Assembly: GCA_039105265.1 (NCBI GenBank)
Contig: JAPFFF010000041.1
Span: 620,001 to 684,000, forward strand
DNA: 64,000 nt
Source of the DNA: Tritrichomonas musculus
Taxonomy: Eukaryota; Parabasalia; Tritrichomonadida; Tritrichomonadidae
Direction: 5' to 3'
Shown one piece after another: positions 19,745 through 29,608 of this stretch (the first letter of the stretch is position 1; the number at the start of each line of letters is the position of its first letter). A model generated the notes under the pieces. That model searched no databases and had not been told where the DNA came from. It saw only the letters and a program-made list of their open reading frames with translations. The translations under genes and the position numbers were made by a program.

Positions 19745-20890
19745 TTCTTTGTTTCTTCTTTTTTTCTATATATTGTGAGGTTCTTTTAAAAACATTTCTG
19801 CTTTCAACCAGGTTTTCATATTCAATGACTCTATGTATTGATTCATCAGGAATAAATCTGTCCAGATTTCATTCTTTTAGTAAATTTGAATAAAATTGAA
19901 TTTCATTGTAAATGCCGCATGCTATCAATACTCTAACATTATAAGAATTAGCGAAATACAATTTCTTCGGTGCTAGCATTGATATTAAGTTGTTTAAACT
20001 TTCTTTATACTGTGTAGAATTCTGTTCTATTGAAAAGTTCACAATCATTTTAAATAATTCAGGATTTCCTTTACCAACTTCGCAGTCTACGTGTTCTAGA
20101 GGAAGTTCACTATGTATCTAGTTTTCATGATTTCCTATCATGTGTTCTGGAGTGTTTATCCAGATTAATCTTCTGAGAACAGAATCATCATGGGTATTTG
20201 CTAAATGCCCCCCAAAAAAATAATAGATGACCTATTTTCATCAAAAATGATAGCTTCTATATCTTCTTTTTTAAAGGAGTTAGTTATTCTATAGAACCTT
20301 CAGCTCATACATTTCATTCCATTCCGATGGTCATATCTCCTTTTGGCCGATAAGCCAGCTTTTTTAAATTGATTATATGTTTTGTTATCTTTGTCGCTAG
20401 TGGAGTTCTCGCAACGATCATTTTCATATTGATTGAATATCTCAGTGAAACATACTTTTGCTGCATATTGCTCCAGCATGTTGGAACATACATCTACATC
20501 ATTTTTAGATAAAGTGTTAGCTTTCAGAACCTTGTTTTTGATACAATCCATACATGAAAATGCACATTGCAATGAATCTCTAGCTTTTGGATAAGTACCG
20601 TAACATGATATAGAAAACTTTCTTTTACTGTACATATTTCTAGCTTGCTGATTCATATGGTAAATGCATTTACCTTTAATTTTAGGATCCAACTTTTTAT
20701 GATGGCGAAAAAAATTGCTCCAACTCTAGAACGCTCATAGTTTGTACCTTGAATAAATATTGACATTACAGCTATATCAGGAATAATTTTTCTTAGCAAG
20801 CCATTACAGTTTTCACCATTATCATAAACTTCATCGTCTTCACTGCTTTCCCAATTTATGCCATCGTGAATTAGCTGATTTCTTGTTTTT
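19745..20890 (-). pseudogene. Unrecognised decayed gene
   Basis: On the minus strand protein-like segments follow each other in the same direction but in shifting frames: IHDGINWESSEDDEVYDNGE (20.8 kb), a 130-codon open stretch 20300-20692 with FRHHKKLDPKIKGKCIY, SISCYGTYP, AFSCMDCIKNK, then FFGGHLANTHDDSVLRRLIW and NTPEHMIGNHEN (20.2 kb), and EHVDCEVGKGNPELF with KKLYFANSYNVRVLIACGIY (to ~19.75 kb). Base composition is clearly above the noncoding background. At least three frame breaks and stops are needed. Cysteine-rich parts hint at a zinc site. I do not recognise the family. Confidence 0.55.
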
Positions 20891-22130
20891 TTTTTGAGCT
20901 AACTTTTGATTTTGGCCTCATTAATAAAAAATTAACTTTTTCAATTATTTTTGTTTTAAATTCATTCAAAAAAAGTCTCCAATGTTCTTTATTTTTTTAT
21001 ACAATATTAATTACCATATAAAGAATATAAAAAACATAAAACTAAAATTATTTATTCGACAGGTGCAATTTTATAAATATTTTAATTGTAAATTATTGAA
21101 TATGGAAATAATTAGTAAAATTGATTATGATAAACATATATTCTATTAATCCTTCTCCATTTTTCAATATTTTTTACTAATTTTGAGTGAATGTATGCAT
21201 TTTCATGGCTATTTCTATATTTATTTTATAAATATCAAGATTTTCATATAATTCATTAAATAACTCAATGTAAAATTTTGATTCATACGACTAATAATAG
21301 TTAATAAAATTGATTTTATATGAAGTTCAGCATATCCGATATGTTTCACTGCAAAAACAATTTTTTCTAATCTGATTTACCAGAAACAAATTTTATTAGT
21401 TTTAGTATTGTCATTTATTATTATAATCAATATCTATTAAATTATCTTTTTTGTGATATAATGGAGTCTATGTATATGAGCTCAGGTTGAATAAATCACT
21501 TGTTAATTACCCAAATAACACCAGAAAGTGAACAGTTAAATCAGTAACTTTCTTCTAGTTTTTCAAAGATTTCGATTTGAATCTCAAATTGAGAATTTGA
21601 TGGAAAAATTAAATAATAATCACATTGCTAGATCATAGAAATATTATTATGTATAATTTATCAAAAAATTATAATTTATATATGAAAATGAAGAAGATAA
21701 ATACATAAATATTTGAAAAATTTTCAAAAATTTTATTTGAAAAAGCTTGATATTTTAATTTAAATTTAAACTCATTTTTTTAAGTTTAGCGTATCTCAAT
21801 TTTCAATGGTTATTCAAAAAAACAGATCATAATTATTTTTGTAAAAAACATAAACAGTTCTAAAAGATTGCATTCCAAGGTCATTGCTCATTTTTCTCAA
21901 CATAAATGACTCTGTTCCAAAGTACAACAAAATGCTCTTGCAAATAAAGTCAAAAAAGCGTCAGATTGAGCAAGATTTCGCTTAAAAATCGATGACATCA
22001 TTTTTAATAAAAATTTATTGAAAAAGTAATTTTATTTTTTTTTATCCTCAGAAAATTCATTAATGAAAATTTTTTCAACTTTTTCATAAAAAAGAATTGG
22101 GTTTGGTATTATCTATTATTATTATTATTA
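20891..22130. other. Intergenic, nothing recognised
   Basis: AT-rich with no supported gene. Near 21840-21980 base composition rises slightly without a readable frame. Confidence 0.45.
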
Positions 22131-22148
22131 TCTAAACTTTGTTTATTA

Positions 22149-22158
22149 ATTTTCGCGT
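22149..22158 (+). repeat. 10-bp target-site duplication, left copy
   Basis: ATTTTCGCGT, repeated exactly at 22940-22949. The intact sister MITE at 1850 has this sequence only once in the left arm, proving the duplication. Confidence 0.92.
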
Positions 22159-22939
22159 ACAGCTAATTTTTATCGTAATGGAACTAAATTTACTACAATA
22201 AGGAAAAAATAGAAAAAAATATAACCATTTTTTGTAAAAAACGTAAATAATTGAAAAAATATTGTAACACAATTTTTGAATAGTAAATATTTATTTCAAA
22301 TAAATAAATAAATAAAATGATTTTAATATAAAAAACTGAGATATAACAATATTTTAAAAACATTGAAATTGAAAGGTAAAATATTTAGCCATTACAATAA
22401 GCTTATTGTATTAAAATTTGATTATTTATTTGGCAGCTTAAGGCTAAAATAATCTGCCTTATAATAGGTCAATATAAACGGTTATGTAAAATTAAAAAAA
22501 AAAATCGAATAAGTATTCAATTTTAATTGACCATAGGGAAGGCCAAAAAAAGCGGTATACGAAAAAATCGACGGTTTTTCGTATAAGAAACCGTTTTTAT
22601 TCACCATATTGAAGGCCAAAAAAAAAGCGGTATACGAAAAAATTGAAAGGTCTTCGTATAAAAATTCATTCAATTTTGAGCTTTTTTGAGATTTTTTTAA
22701 TCGTTAGACGATAATATTTAACTGAAATTTTAATGATCGTGATTTATATATTTTTCAATTATTTATGATCGAAAATAATATTTTCTAAACGTTAAAATTT
22801 AATTAAAAAAGTTACTTTTAAACGATTAAAAAATTATTAAAAAAATTAGCAAAAAACTATGTTTTTTAAAAGTATTTTTCATTTTCCACGATAAGACAAA
22901 CTATAATTGAGAGGTCTGTTTCGTTTAAATTTATGCTGT
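22159..22939. mobile_element. 781-bp Mutator-like element nested in the MITE
   Basis: It begins ACAGCTAATTTTTATCG and ends ...TTTAAATTTATGCTGT, so the terminal inverted repeat is only ACAGC plus AT-rich similarity. A 10-bp duplication of MITE sequence flanks it. No transposase. It contains two ~73-bp tandem units (22530-22675). Confidence 0.8.
22530..22675. repeat. Tandem duplication, ~73-bp period
   Basis: Two units share CCATA..GAAGGCCAAAAAA followed by GCGGTATACGAAAAAAT and a CTTCGTATA/TTCGTATA stretch. Read on the minus strand both give SIFSYTAFF, but this lies inside a noncoding element and is probably incidental. Confidence 0.75.
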
Positions 22940-23050
22940 ATTTTCGCGTGTAAACTTACGGTTTCTAATAATTTATTTCAAATATTGAATGATTTATTTT
23001 TTACACGCGAAAATTATAAAACAAAGTTTAATAATGATAATATTTATTGT

Positions 23051-23055
23051 AATAT
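23051..23055 (+). repeat. Target-site duplication of the Maverick, left copy
   Basis: AATAT, repeated at 42822-42826. If one base of the right terminus is shared it can be read as 6 bp (TAATAT). Confidence 0.75.
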
Positions 23056-23207
23056 AGTAGTATACGTTTGCGGTGATTTCAGACCTCCGGTCTTCAATCC
23101 CCTCAAACACCCCTAATTTTGGCACTTTTTTGTCTCCAACTACCCCAATTTTAGCCCTTTTTTGACCTCCAGAGTGTTGTCAGAAAACCCCCTATCACTA
23201 TAGGGCA
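23056..23207 (+). repeat. Left terminal inverted repeat of the Maverick
   Basis: 152 bp, inverse of 42671-42821 with about two differences (one of them a single-base length difference). Similarity ends sharply at CTATAGGGCA. Confidence 0.95.
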
Positions 23208-23474
23208 TTTTGCATTCACCTTTTTGTGTCAATAAATTGCCTAAATTAAGGTCTTTCAATGGATGGAAAGTGGTGAAATGAACATAATTTTGATAAAATT
23301 TTTGTATGACATGTGATATGAAAAAAGGTATAAATAAAATTTTTGTATACAATTTATGATTTTTAAAAATATTTAAATCAACTTTTTTGAAACTTTTTCT
23401 GAAACAAATAATTTTTTGAAATTTTCACATTTATGATAAGTGGTATAAATTTTTATATTTTTTAATTTTTATTT

Positions 23475-23480
23475 TCATTG
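23475..23480 (+). promoter_or_regulatory. Initiator (Inr)-like element of the polymerase gene
   Basis: TCATTG five bases before the polymerase ATG, the same host-type initiator used by trichomonad genes. Confidence 0.5.
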
Positions 23481-23485
23481 CAAAA

Positions 23486-26400
23486 ATGAGACTCTCCGAA
23501 GCTACTCCCGAAAAATTGCAAGAACTATTTGAATTGATAATAAACGAGAAACTACAACACGACTTTTCATATTATTGGAACTCACAAGAAGAATTCTATT
23601 ATGACATCCGAGAATGTGCTAAGTATGAAGGGTATGATGGAGATTTAGACAACTATGATGCTATGTACTGGTATTTTAAAGGCAAGAACAATACCCCCAC
23701 CCAACCTCCCCAAAAAGCTGAAGAACCTCCCAAAGAACAACCCAAACAAGCTGAACAACCTCTCAAAACGGAAAACAATTCCCAACAACAAATCGTCGAC
23801 GAAATAATGGAAAAATTAGAATACTCCCCAAGAAGATGGCAAATCGACTTTGAGAGACTAGATAAGGACGGCAGACTCTTATTGCTTCCCAAATTGAAGG
23901 AATTCTTTGAAGAATATATAGATTCTTTGCCCATTATCGCCAAATACAAACTCGCCTTCAAAATCAAAAATCAATGGCATTCCTATCAATTAACTCCTGA
24001 AATATACAACAAATTAATGGACAATCTAACAGAAAAACACTTCATCTTCGATATAGAGAATGTTGTACCAGAATATTTTTATGAGAATGGAGCCGAAAAA
24101 ATACCTGAATGGAGCCTCTTTGAAGCAGTTCGCTTTAGTGAATTTCAGAATATTAAGGCAAAAAATGACGTAGGCGGAAGTTTCTTTCAATATTTGGTAC
24201 GTGAAAACTGCCCATCAAATGTCTCAAAATATCTCGAAAAATTACAGATTTTCACATCTCTCGTAGACAAAAAAGGCAAACAGAGAAAGGAATTGGACGA
24301 TTGCTGTTTCATTTACGCCCTTCAACAAACTGGATGCTATGACGATGATATACTAAACAAAATGCGCCTTAGAATTAATTCAAGATATCTCTCCCAAAAA
24401 GCTCTAAACGAACTATGTACTGAGTTCAATATTCACGTCAAATTATCGTTTATCAACGAAGATGCCAATGGAAAAAATAAGAAACGTACTGTCAGGTCAA
24501 AAAAGAATGATACAAATAAACATTATTTAGGTATAGAAAATGCTGAACCAAATAGAACTCATACAATGAACGTATTCAATAAGCACTATTTCCTTGAGGA
24601 GAAAACACCTTTCAGCACATACTATATTAACCACCTCAACCAATACACAGAAGATAAATTCAATAAAGAGTACAACGTTGACCACTGGCGCCCCGCGAGA
24701 TGCTTCATGACATCATCAGACCTCGTTCGAACTTTAATGAAAAACAACTTCTTCGTCCCAATAACATTCGGTCAATATAAGGTCCTCAATACAGTTTTCT
24801 ACAAAGAAGTAATCGACGATATTGACCTTATCGACCTCGAATATAACGAAGAACAATGCACGAAACTAATCAAAGAAAATAAAAAGAAACTCTCAGAAAA
24901 TGACAACAAAACATATTGGTATGCCGATTTTGAAGCAGATACATCAACAGAAATTCACAAACCTTTCCTCTGCGTCTTACAGAATAGAACAGGCCGAATC
25001 AATAAAACTTTCCGAGGAGAAGACTGCAATAAACAACTACTCGATTATTTACCAGATGATGCAGTCGTTTATTTCCACAATTTAGCGTATGATATCAGAA
25101 TGCTGGCTTCTTTCGGACTCGCCAAATCCATTATCAAAGGCACAAAAACAATGAAGGCCGACATAAAATATAACAACAAAACAATTCATCTCAAAGACTC
25201 TTTACCAATTCTTTCCTGCAAATTATCTCAATTACCCTCAATGTTTGACATTCCTGACATACAAAAAGAGATATTTCCATACAAATATTATACTCTTAAT
25301 CGCCTCCAAACTAACTGTGGCACAATTAACGAAGCAGGAGAAAATGAAGACAAAATATGGACCGATGAAGACTACAATTTATTCAACACCAATATCGATA
25401 AAATATTTGGCTGTCGAATAGACGAAAACCATTTTGACATGTGGAAATATGCAGAATTTTACTGCCAGCAAGATGTTAATATCCTCAGAATCGGATTCAA
25501 TAAACTGCGTGAAGGATTCATCAAAGACTTCAAAGTCGACCCATTTAATTTCATCAGCATATCGTCTCTCGCAAACGAAGTCTTCAATCAAAGAGTCTAT
25601 TATCCCAACCAAAATCTCTATAAATTAGGCGGTCATGTGAGATATTTTTGCTCAAAGGCGATATATGGAGGTAGATGTATGACGGCGTATAACAAGAAAT
25701 GGCATATCAAGAAGAACCTTTGCGATTTTGATGCAGTATCATTATATCCTTCCGCAATGAGTAGATTATACACAGTTGAAGGACGTCCAAAGGTAATACA
25801 ACAAGACCAACTCAACTATTCTTTCCTCTCCAAACAATCCGCATACATCGTTGAAATCGAAATAACAAAAATCAACAAACATTATGCATTTCCGTTAATT
25901 GTTCAAAAAATAGGAGGTTTAAACAGGAATAACGACATTCTCCAACCAAATCAAACCATTAAAATGGTTGTTGACAATATTACTTTGGAAGATTTTATTG
26001 AGTTTCAGCAAATAGAATTCAATATTCTGAGAGGATATTACTGGGACGGAAAGAAAGATTATCGTATTCAAGAATGTATCAAAAAGATATTCAATAAACG
26101 ACTCGAATATAAGAAACAGAATAATCCGCTCCAAAATCTCTACAAACTCATCATGAATTCCTGCTACGGCAAAACAATTGAGAAACCAGTAGATAAAGAC
26201 TATAAATATCTTCACGAAGGAGATGAACTCGACAAATATTGGGCAAAAAACTACAACAAAATTGTCGAAGATATTCAGTTAAACAACTCAAATATTCACG
26301 CAATAAAGACCCTCAAACAAATAGATAATCACTTCAATTTCTCTCTTTTAGGCATCCAAGTTTTGTCAATGTCCAAGAGAATAATGAATGAGGTGATGTG

Positions 26401-26920
26401 TCTTGCTTTCGACATAGGATGCCATATTTATTACCAAGATACAGACTCATTTATGATAGAATCTGCCGACTTAAAACGTCTACAAAAAGAATTCAACAAT
26501 AAATATAACCGCGAACTTATTGGGAAAAATTTAGGACAATTTCACTGTGATTTCCCTTCGATAAATGGTCATGATGAGATGCCAGAATCTATTGAAGCAT
26601 TCTTCTTGATGAAGAAAATGTACGTCCATATGATAACAGATTCTACTGGAGAGATTGATTATGTAATAAGAGGCAAGGGACTCACACAAAATTCCATCAA
26701 ATATAAATTCAATGAAGAGTTTCAAGGAGATGTAATGAAGCTTTATGAAACACTCTTCAATGGCAACTCCATTACATTCGACCTAACAAAAGGACAACCT
26801 TGCTTCGAAATGAATAAAAATATGACCGTATCGACAAGAAAAAAATTCGAGAGATGTATCAAAACAGACTATGAAGAAGGAGATATTACCCAATATTTTA
26901 CCAGTCAATTTTCCACCTAG
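23486..26920 (+). CDS. Maverick protein-primed family B DNA polymerase
   Basis: 1144 residues. Known role: replicates the linear element, with a terminal protein as primer. Order seen: acidic and proline-rich N-terminal part (1-110); an OTU-like cysteine-protease-like module (about 250-390) with DDCCFIYALQQTG and a later conserved His (NKHYFL); then the 3'-5' exonuclease motifs (YADFEAD near 478, FHNLAYDIRML, YCQQDVNIL); then the polymerase palm motifs SLYPSAM (near 750), KLIMNSCYGKT (near 890) and YYQDTDSF (near 980). Length is normal for the family. Its 3' end overlaps that of the convergent integrase gene by 23 bp. The OTU-like assignment is inference from the Cys/His pattern. Confidence 0.95.
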   Translation: MRLSEATPEKLQELFELIINEKLQHDFSYYWNSQEEFYYDIRECAKYEGYDGDLDNYDAMYWYFKGKNNTPTQPPQKAEEPPKEQPKQAEQPLKTENNSQQQIVDEIMEKLEYSPRRWQIDFERLDKDGRLLLLPKLKEFFEEYIDSLPIIAKYKLAFKIKNQWHSYQLTPEIYNKLMDNLTEKHFIFDIENVVPEYFYENGAEKIPEWSLFEAVRFSEFQNIKAKNDVGGSFFQYLVRENCPSNVSKYLEKLQIFTSLVDKKGKQRKELDDCCFIYALQQTGCYDDDILNKMRLRINSRYLSQKALNELCTEFNIHVKLSFINEDANGKNKKRTVRSKKNDTNKHYLGIENAEPNRTHTMNVFNKHYFLEEKTPFSTYYINHLNQYTEDKFNKEYNVDHWRPARCFMTSSDLVRTLMKNNFFVPITFGQYKVLNTVFYKEVIDDIDLIDLEYNEEQCTKLIKENKKKLSENDNKTYWYADFEADTSTEIHKPFLCVLQNRTGRINKTFRGEDCNKQLLDYLPDDAVVYFHNLAYDIRMLASFGLAKSIIKGTKTMKADIKYNNKTIHLKDSLPILSCKLSQLPSMFDIPDIQKEIFPYKYYTLNRLQTNCGTINEAGENEDKIWTDEDYNLFNTNIDKIFGCRIDENHFDMWKYAEFYCQQDVNILRIGFNKLREGFIKDFKVDPFNFISISSLANEVFNQRVYYPNQNLYKLGGHVRYFCSKAIYGGRCMTAYNKKWHIKKNLCDFDAVSLYPSAMSRLYTVEGRPKVIQQDQLNYSFLSKQSAYIVEIEITKINKHYAFPLIVQKIGGLNRNNDILQPNQTIKMVVDNITLEDFIEFQQIEFNILRGYYWDGKKDYRIQECIKKIFNKRLEYKKQNNPLQNLYKLIMNSCYGKTIEKPVDKDYKYLHEGDELDKYWAKNYNKIVEDIQLNNSNIHAIKTLKQIDNHFNFSLLGIQVLSMSKRIMNEVMCLAFDIGCHIYYQDTDSFMIESADLKRLQKEFNNKYNRELIGKNLGQFHCDFPSINGHDEMPESIEAFFLMKKMYVHMITDSTGEIDYVIRGKGLTQNSIKYKFNEEFQGDVMKLYETLFNGNSITFDLTKGQPCFEMNKNMTVSTRKKFERCIKTDYEEGDITQYFTSQFST

Positions 26921-28763
26921 GCATCATTTGTCTCATATTTTTTTGGTCCGTTACCTCATACAAACCATTCTTGAACCCAACAACTCTATACTTTCCTGGC
27001 TGTACATTTGACCTTCTCTTCATCATTCCATCCTTTTCGTTATACAATTTTACCGACATCCCTTTTGGCAAATAGAATCCTTTACTCGTCATTATGTCAT
27101 AATTCTCTTTACAGATATTCATCACAATCAACGATTCCAGTTCTTTATCTTCTTGAACCATCCTCGGAGACACACTTTTCCTGGCATATTTTGAGAGTGT
27201 TTTATGAGGAGCGTTATTATATTGCCTCACTAATTCTTCCATTATCGATGGAGTAATTATCCCGATTCCCATATTGTAAGCCATATCTCTCAGTGTTCTG
27301 ATGACTCTATCTATCAGTCCCAAAGAACTGTGCATCGGGTCAGTTTTTACTTGTTTTTGCTCCTTTTTCATGAAGTCTGGATAGTTTCCCATTCTCATTC
27401 TTGGTGCAGTTTGCCATTCTATTCCATGTGTCCTATAATAGTTTTGTGCCTTTCTTGAGTTAAAAGAGCCCTCTCCATCAAACGTCAAGCTCTTTATTAC
27501 AACGCCAGATTGCAGCAATTTATCGAGGGTTTTCAAGTATGTATCTGCTGATTTATCATATTTCGCGAATCTCTGATGCTTTTCTTCCTTATCTTCTCCA
27601 AACAATATCTGGTTGACCAACGCAACGTACAAATATCTTGTATTGACATTTATCATGACCAAATAACATAATTTATCAACAAACATCAAATCAATAATAT
27701 AGGAATTTCTTGATGAAACTTTATGGAGTTGATACATCTTCGCGTTCTTTTTCAGCGGAAAGTATGATGTATTCTCAGCTATTTTGACCTGTCTATCGGG
27801 AAACAAACTCTTCAAAGCTCTTATTTTACTCTCTGTTTTGAACCCAATAATATTTTGCTCCTGAGGAATTTCATAGGTTGAATATGTCGTTGGCTGGAAA
27901 TAAAATTTATTGACGTATCTATTATATCTCTCCTCTTCGGACAAACTACTCTCTCCCCAATTACTACTGACTCTATTGAATTCCTCTTTATCTAGCAGTC
28001 TCTCATGATTATAAACAACAAATTCGTTCAATTTATCTGTGAATGTATCTCTAAAAATAGGTCTTTTAGGTCTTTGTCTCTTTTCCCATTCCTCAATAAA
28101 TTCGTCATAAATTTGTTGTATATCATCATCTTGAATCACAATTCTTGTATAAACTCTGGGCGTATCTTCAAAGAGATATATGTGTTTATTCCCTCCACTC
28201 GCAAAGCGAGAGTCTGCTGTGCAGCCATTTTGCTGAATAAAATCTCTGACAGCACCAAATTGTGGCTTGTTTTTGTTGGTCAATTTTTGTCTGAACAATT
28301 CTTCTTTGGCTCTTTCGCAAGCATCTTTATATCTGGATTCATTGACTCTTTTGATGCCTTCTTTTAGTTGTTCTATCCTTGCAAAAAGCAATCTATCGAT
28401 TCTGTCTTGGTTGATTCTCAAGAAATTATTTACGTGTTGAATGTCTGTTCGAGTAAAAGCGTGGTTATAAGTAAATTTTCTCCCATTATTGAAGCAATAA
28501 GAAGGATCGTCCATATAGTCCAAAAAGTCGTCCAAAGAGTCTATTTTCTGATTTCCTAGCCAGTCCATTATCCTCTCGGCTTTATAATTTACTTTTTGTT
28601 GAGGGTCAGAAAGGCATCTACAAAATATCCGGATTTTATTGCTGGTATTCAGGACATCCCCATCATTGCCTCTCAACAAATCGTCTATCGGCAAGTTTGT
28701 TTCCGATATGATATGATTTATTATTTTATCCGAATTATTGTAAAGCAATTTACTTGTATTCAT
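26898..28763 (-). CDS. Maverick integrase, retroviral (DDE) type
   Basis: 621 residues. Known role: inserts the linear element into host DNA, making the short target duplication seen here. The catalytic core lies in the second half: a first acidic strand (IDLMFVDKLCYLVMINVNTR near 360), a second (VIKSLTFDGEGSF near 430), then the helix with SLGLIDRVIRTLRDMAYN (near 485). The C-terminal end (GKYRVVGFKNGLYEVTD) resembles the SH3/chromodomain-like tail of such integrases. The N-terminal 300 residues are element-specific. The start lies 17 bp from that of the divergent 99-residue gene, giving a shared promoter. Confidence 0.9.
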   Translation of the reverse strand: MNTSKLLYNNSDKIINHIISETNLPIDDLLRGNDGDVLNTSNKIRIFCRCLSDPQQKVNYKAERIMDWLGNQKIDSLDDFLDYMDDPSYCFNNGRKFTYNHAFTRTDIQHVNNFLRINQDRIDRLLFARIEQLKEGIKRVNESRYKDACERAKEELFRQKLTNKNKPQFGAVRDFIQQNGCTADSRFASGGNKHIYLFEDTPRVYTRIVIQDDDIQQIYDEFIEEWEKRQRPKRPIFRDTFTDKLNEFVVYNHERLLDKEEFNRVSSNWGESSLSEEERYNRYVNKFYFQPTTYSTYEIPQEQNIIGFKTESKIRALKSLFPDRQVKIAENTSYFPLKKNAKMYQLHKVSSRNSYIIDLMFVDKLCYLVMINVNTRYLYVALVNQILFGEDKEEKHQRFAKYDKSADTYLKTLDKLLQSGVVIKSLTFDGEGSFNSRKAQNYYRTHGIEWQTAPRMRMGNYPDFMKKEQKQVKTDPMHSSLGLIDRVIRTLRDMAYNMGIGIITPSIMEELVRQYNNAPHKTLSKYARKSVSPRMVQEDKELESLIVMNICKENYDIMTSKGFYLPKGMSVKLYNEKDGMMKRRSNVQPGKYRVVGFKNGLYEVTDQKNMRQMMPRWKIDW

Positions 28764-28784
28764 TTTTTATTTGGTAGAAAATGA
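28760..28784. promoter_or_regulatory. Interlocked bidirectional initiators
   Basis: On the plus strand TCATTT (28760-28765) precedes the plus gene start by 15 bases and contains the complement of the integrase ATG. On the minus strand TCATTT (28779-28784) precedes the integrase start by 15 bases and contains the complement of the plus ATG. Each gene's initiator overlaps the other's start codon. Confidence 0.6.
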
Positions 28785-29080
28785 CATCGGCTCGTGAAGC
28801 GAGACTCCTTGAAAAGGCGGAGATGGCCCTTGCGCAGAAAGTGTCACAAGAACAGTCCACTCTCCTCCCTCTCAAAAACTGGCACGGTAGAAAAACTTTC
28901 GCCACTCCTACTCTGAAACAACTGAAATCTCGTCTTCAATATTATCGAAGGATATTGAGCCAAACACCTCCCACAGACCCTAAAAAAATAGCCAAAAGAG
29001 AGAAGATTCAACGAAAATATGACAGAGATATGAAGGTAAGAAATCTGTTAAATAGAGCTGTTAGCAATCTTTACTCCTGA
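28781..29080 (+). CDS. Small basic Maverick protein
   Basis: 99 residues, strongly basic in the second half (LKSRLQYYRRILSQ, KKIAKREKIQRKYDRDMKVR) with predicted helices and no membrane segment. Not recognised by family. Size and charge would suit a DNA-condensing core protein of a virus-like particle, which is only inference. It is divergent from the integrase with a shared promoter and is followed 21 bp later by the next plus-strand gene. Confidence 0.6.
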   Translation: MTSAREARLLEKAEMALAQKVSQEQSTLLPLKNWHGRKTFATPTLKQLKSRLQYYRRILSQTPPTDPKKIAKREKIQRKYDRDMKVRNLLNRAVSNLYS

Positions 29081-29101
29081 AAATTTTTTGTTATTCAAAT
29101 A

Positions 29102-29608
29102 ATGTCTGGAACTCTCCGACAAGCTCGTATACTGTCATCAGAAGCAAAAAGCAAGAACAATACATCAATTTCGCAAGAACAGAATACCAATATCCAAATA
29201 ACTTATCCCAATGTCCCTCAACTTAACACCTCAAAAACAGTCTCCAGAAGCAATTCGCTGTCTGATTTAAAGAACTACAATCAGCTTGACTCCCTCGAGC
29301 AAAAAAATAAATTCCTTGAAATGCTCGTTTCTGTCTATGAGGACAATCCGCTAAAAGTGAATGCTTATCTTGTTTGTAATACCACATCTCTCATGAATAT
29401 GATTAAACTCTTGACCGACGCAGATAAAGTCGAATTAGTATTGGACGAAGATATCGCCTGTAATTCCTGTTGTTCTTCAGATAAATTGATATATATTTCG
29501 AAGATTCTCATAACGAAAAACAACAAGACAGAAGACATGAAATATGCCTACAATGACATTTACTCACAGTTCATCAAGTATGGCATAAGTCTCAAAATAT
29601 GTGTTTAA
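29102..29608 (+). CDS. Unrecognised Maverick protein
   Basis: 168 residues. The N-terminal 65 residues are Ser/Asn/Gln-rich and probably disordered; the rest is a compact domain with helices (LEQKNKFLEMLVSVY, TSLMNMIKLLTDA) and a Cys pair region (ACNSCCSS). No known family. Same strand as the preceding small basic gene; its 3' end overlaps the tail of the convergent fibre-like gene by four bases. Confidence 0.55.
   Translation: MSGTLRQARILSSEAKSKNNTSISQEQNTNIQITYPNVPQLNTSKTVSRSNSLSDLKNYNQLDSLEQKNKFLEMLVSVYEDNPLKVNAYLVCNTTSLMNMIKLLTDADKVELVLDEDIACNSCCSSDKLIYISKILITKNNKTEDMKYAYNDIYSQFIKYGISLKICV

Larger units (their letters stand above)
22135..23028. mobile_element. Second copy of the palindromic TA-flanked MITE, split by an insertion
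   Basis: The left piece AACTTTGTTTATTAATTTTC and the right piece ending GAAAATTATAAAACAAAGTT match the element at 1850-1952, including the identical centre GTAAACTTACGGTTTCTAAT. TA dinucleotides flank it (22133-22134, 23029-23030). Another element at 22159-22939 interrupts it. Confidence 0.85.

Noticed and set aside
22482-22673. 63-codon ORF with repeated SIFSYTAFF
   Set aside because: It results from a 73-bp tandem duplication within a noncoding mobile element.
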